DNA from: Rhodobacteraceae bacterium UBA6273
GTDB taxonomy: Bacteria > Pseudomonadota > Alphaproteobacteria > Rhodobacterales > Rhodobacteraceae
NCBI GenBank assembly: GCA_002440625.1
Contig: DJUV01000171.1
Location: 1 to 13,244 of the forward strand
Direction of reading: 5' to 3'
Length of the DNA: 13,244 bases
Position numbers and translations under genes: made by a program. Below, one piece after another: positions 12,662 to 13,244 of the stretch (the stretch's first letter is position 1; each line of letters begins with the position of its first letter). The notes below the pieces were generated by a model, which was not told where the DNA came from, made no database searches, and saw only the letters and a list, made by a program, of their open reading frames with translations.

Positions 12662-13244
12662 TGATTGGCCTCATTGGTGGGGAGCGGGTCGCCAAAGACA
12701 AGGTGGTTCAGCTTGTCCGCGACGGTGAGGTGGGGACCGCCGGTGTGCGGGACCGGGGCCGTCATCCCGGCGGGCAGCACGAGGTGGTAGACCGCGAACA
12801 CCTCCCCCGGGTTGTAGCCATCGGCTAGGTTCTGGGCCAACAGCGCCGCCTTCTCCGCCTCCGACAGGTCGTCAGGGTGGCTGTCGCCCCGGAAGGTGCC
12901 CATCCCGGCATAGTCGGTGGCAAGCCAGCGCTGATAGCCGTTCTCGTGCGTGGTGCGGATGCCGTAGCCCTTCTGATGGTTCATGTCCCAGCCCAGACCG
13001 GACTTGATGGTGATGTCCTTCCACGGGGCCAGCGCTTCCCGCAACTCGGCCATGGACGCCCCGCCGGAGCGGAACAACAGGTCAACAAGGATCGCCTGCT
13101 TGGTCCCATAGCGGCATGCCTTCGCCTCCGCCTTCGGGGCCAGGTTGATCCCCCGGCTGCGGCGCTGGGCCTTCGGCTGGGGCTGGGCGACGGGCTGGGC
13201 GACGGGCTGGGGCTCGGGCACGGGGGCCACCTCCGGCGCAGCGG
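12658..13244 (-). CDS. DUF3489-like winged-helix protein (5' end off the right edge)
   Basis: At least 190 residues are visible from a GTG at 13230, but the frame stays open to the window end (…AAPEV before it), so the true start may lie outside. The N-terminus is a Pro/Gln linker with a PVAQ repeat. After it, YGTKQAILVDLLFRSGGASMAEL, then TIKSGLGWDMN and KGYGIRT (about residues 41-93) follow the DUF3489 pattern 'TKQA.L..LL.R..GAs.aEl…W…T.r..l…..kGy.i'. That family is a small winged-helix domain often found beside serine recombinases in alphaproteobacteria, as here, where its TGA overlaps the recombinase start. The C-terminal half (about 105-190) is unassigned. The assignment is by memory of the family pattern. 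Confidence 0.55.
   Translation of the reverse strand, partial: AAPEVAPVPEPQPVAQPVAQPQPKAQRRSRGINLAPKAEAKACRYGTKQAILVDLLFRSGGASMAELREALAPWKDITIKSGLGWDMNHQKGYGIRTTHENGYQRWLATDYAGMGTFRGDSHPDDLSEAEKAALLAQNLADGYNPGEVFAVYHLVLPAGMTAPVPHTGGPHLTVADKLNHLVFGDPLPTNEANQ
13180..13203 (-). repeat. 12-bp tandem repeat, two copies, in the DUF3489-like gene
   Basis: GGGCTGGGCGAC is present twice in tandem (13180-13191 and 13192-13203), with a partial third copy after it. It encodes the PVAQPVAQ linker. The 12-bp unit keeps the reading frame, so copy-number change would only lengthen or shorten the linker. Confidence 0.85.

Noticed and set aside
13061..13070. CCGCCGGAGC, a 10-bp match to the 3' end of tRNA-Asn (4314-4323), as a second attachment site
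   Set aside because: The match is short for a GC-rich genome, does not extend on either side, and lies inside the DUF3489-like coding sequence.
1..13244. CRISPR array, insertion sequence ends, rRNA genes
   Set aside because: No regularly spaced repeats, no transposase with terminal inverted repeats, and no rRNA segments were seen on either strand. The only recombinase is the small serine enzyme at 12056-12661.

Overview
The window looks like the chromosome of a GC-rich alphaproteobacterium of the Rhodobacteraceae type. The evidence is uniformly high GC, the style of the housekeeping proteins and the use of GTG/TTG starts. No species marker is present, so the genus is left open. The tRNA-Asn(GTT) near 4.25-4.33 kb divides it in two.

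Left part (1-4325), chromosomal backbone. It holds an ABC exporter (minus, cut by the left edge), a 74-residue tail-anchored-like membrane protein (plus), an orphan EnvZ-like histidine kinase (minus), a divergently transcribed LACTB2-like metallo-beta-lactamase-fold hydrolase (plus), and the tRNA-Asn gene with a recognisable promoter.

Middle part (4326-8059), accessory cargo. A 14-bp hairpin follows the tRNA. Next comes a two-gene restriction-modification system: an endonuclease of the NotI family, with the four-cysteine metal motif and a D...ExQ active site, followed by a complete C5-cytosine methyltransferase. A membrane glycosyltransferase of family GT2 converges on the methyltransferase, and their stop ends overlap by 13 bp.

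Right part (8060-13244), phage- or satellite-like. A 496-bp non-coding stretch with several inverted and direct repeats precedes two small orphan plus-strand genes, each followed by a near-identical GC hairpin. Facing them is a tightly packed minus-strand gene set. In order of transcription it holds a DUF3489-like winged-helix protein (cut by the right edge), a short serine recombinase, a terminase-small-subunit-like HTH protein, a 51-residue Cys-rich lipoprotein and an 89-residue protein. After a 204-bp gap come a 247-residue Ala-rich helical protein and two small proteins. Stop/start overlaps show translational coupling within both blocks.

The most interesting reading is a mobile element next to tRNA-Asn that carries a NotI-family R-M system and a surface-modifying glycosyltransferase, together with a packaging-type small terminase but no visible large terminase, capsid or integrase. 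That could be a phage satellite, a decayed prophage, or an element whose other genes lie beyond the right edge. The sequence shown cannot separate these.
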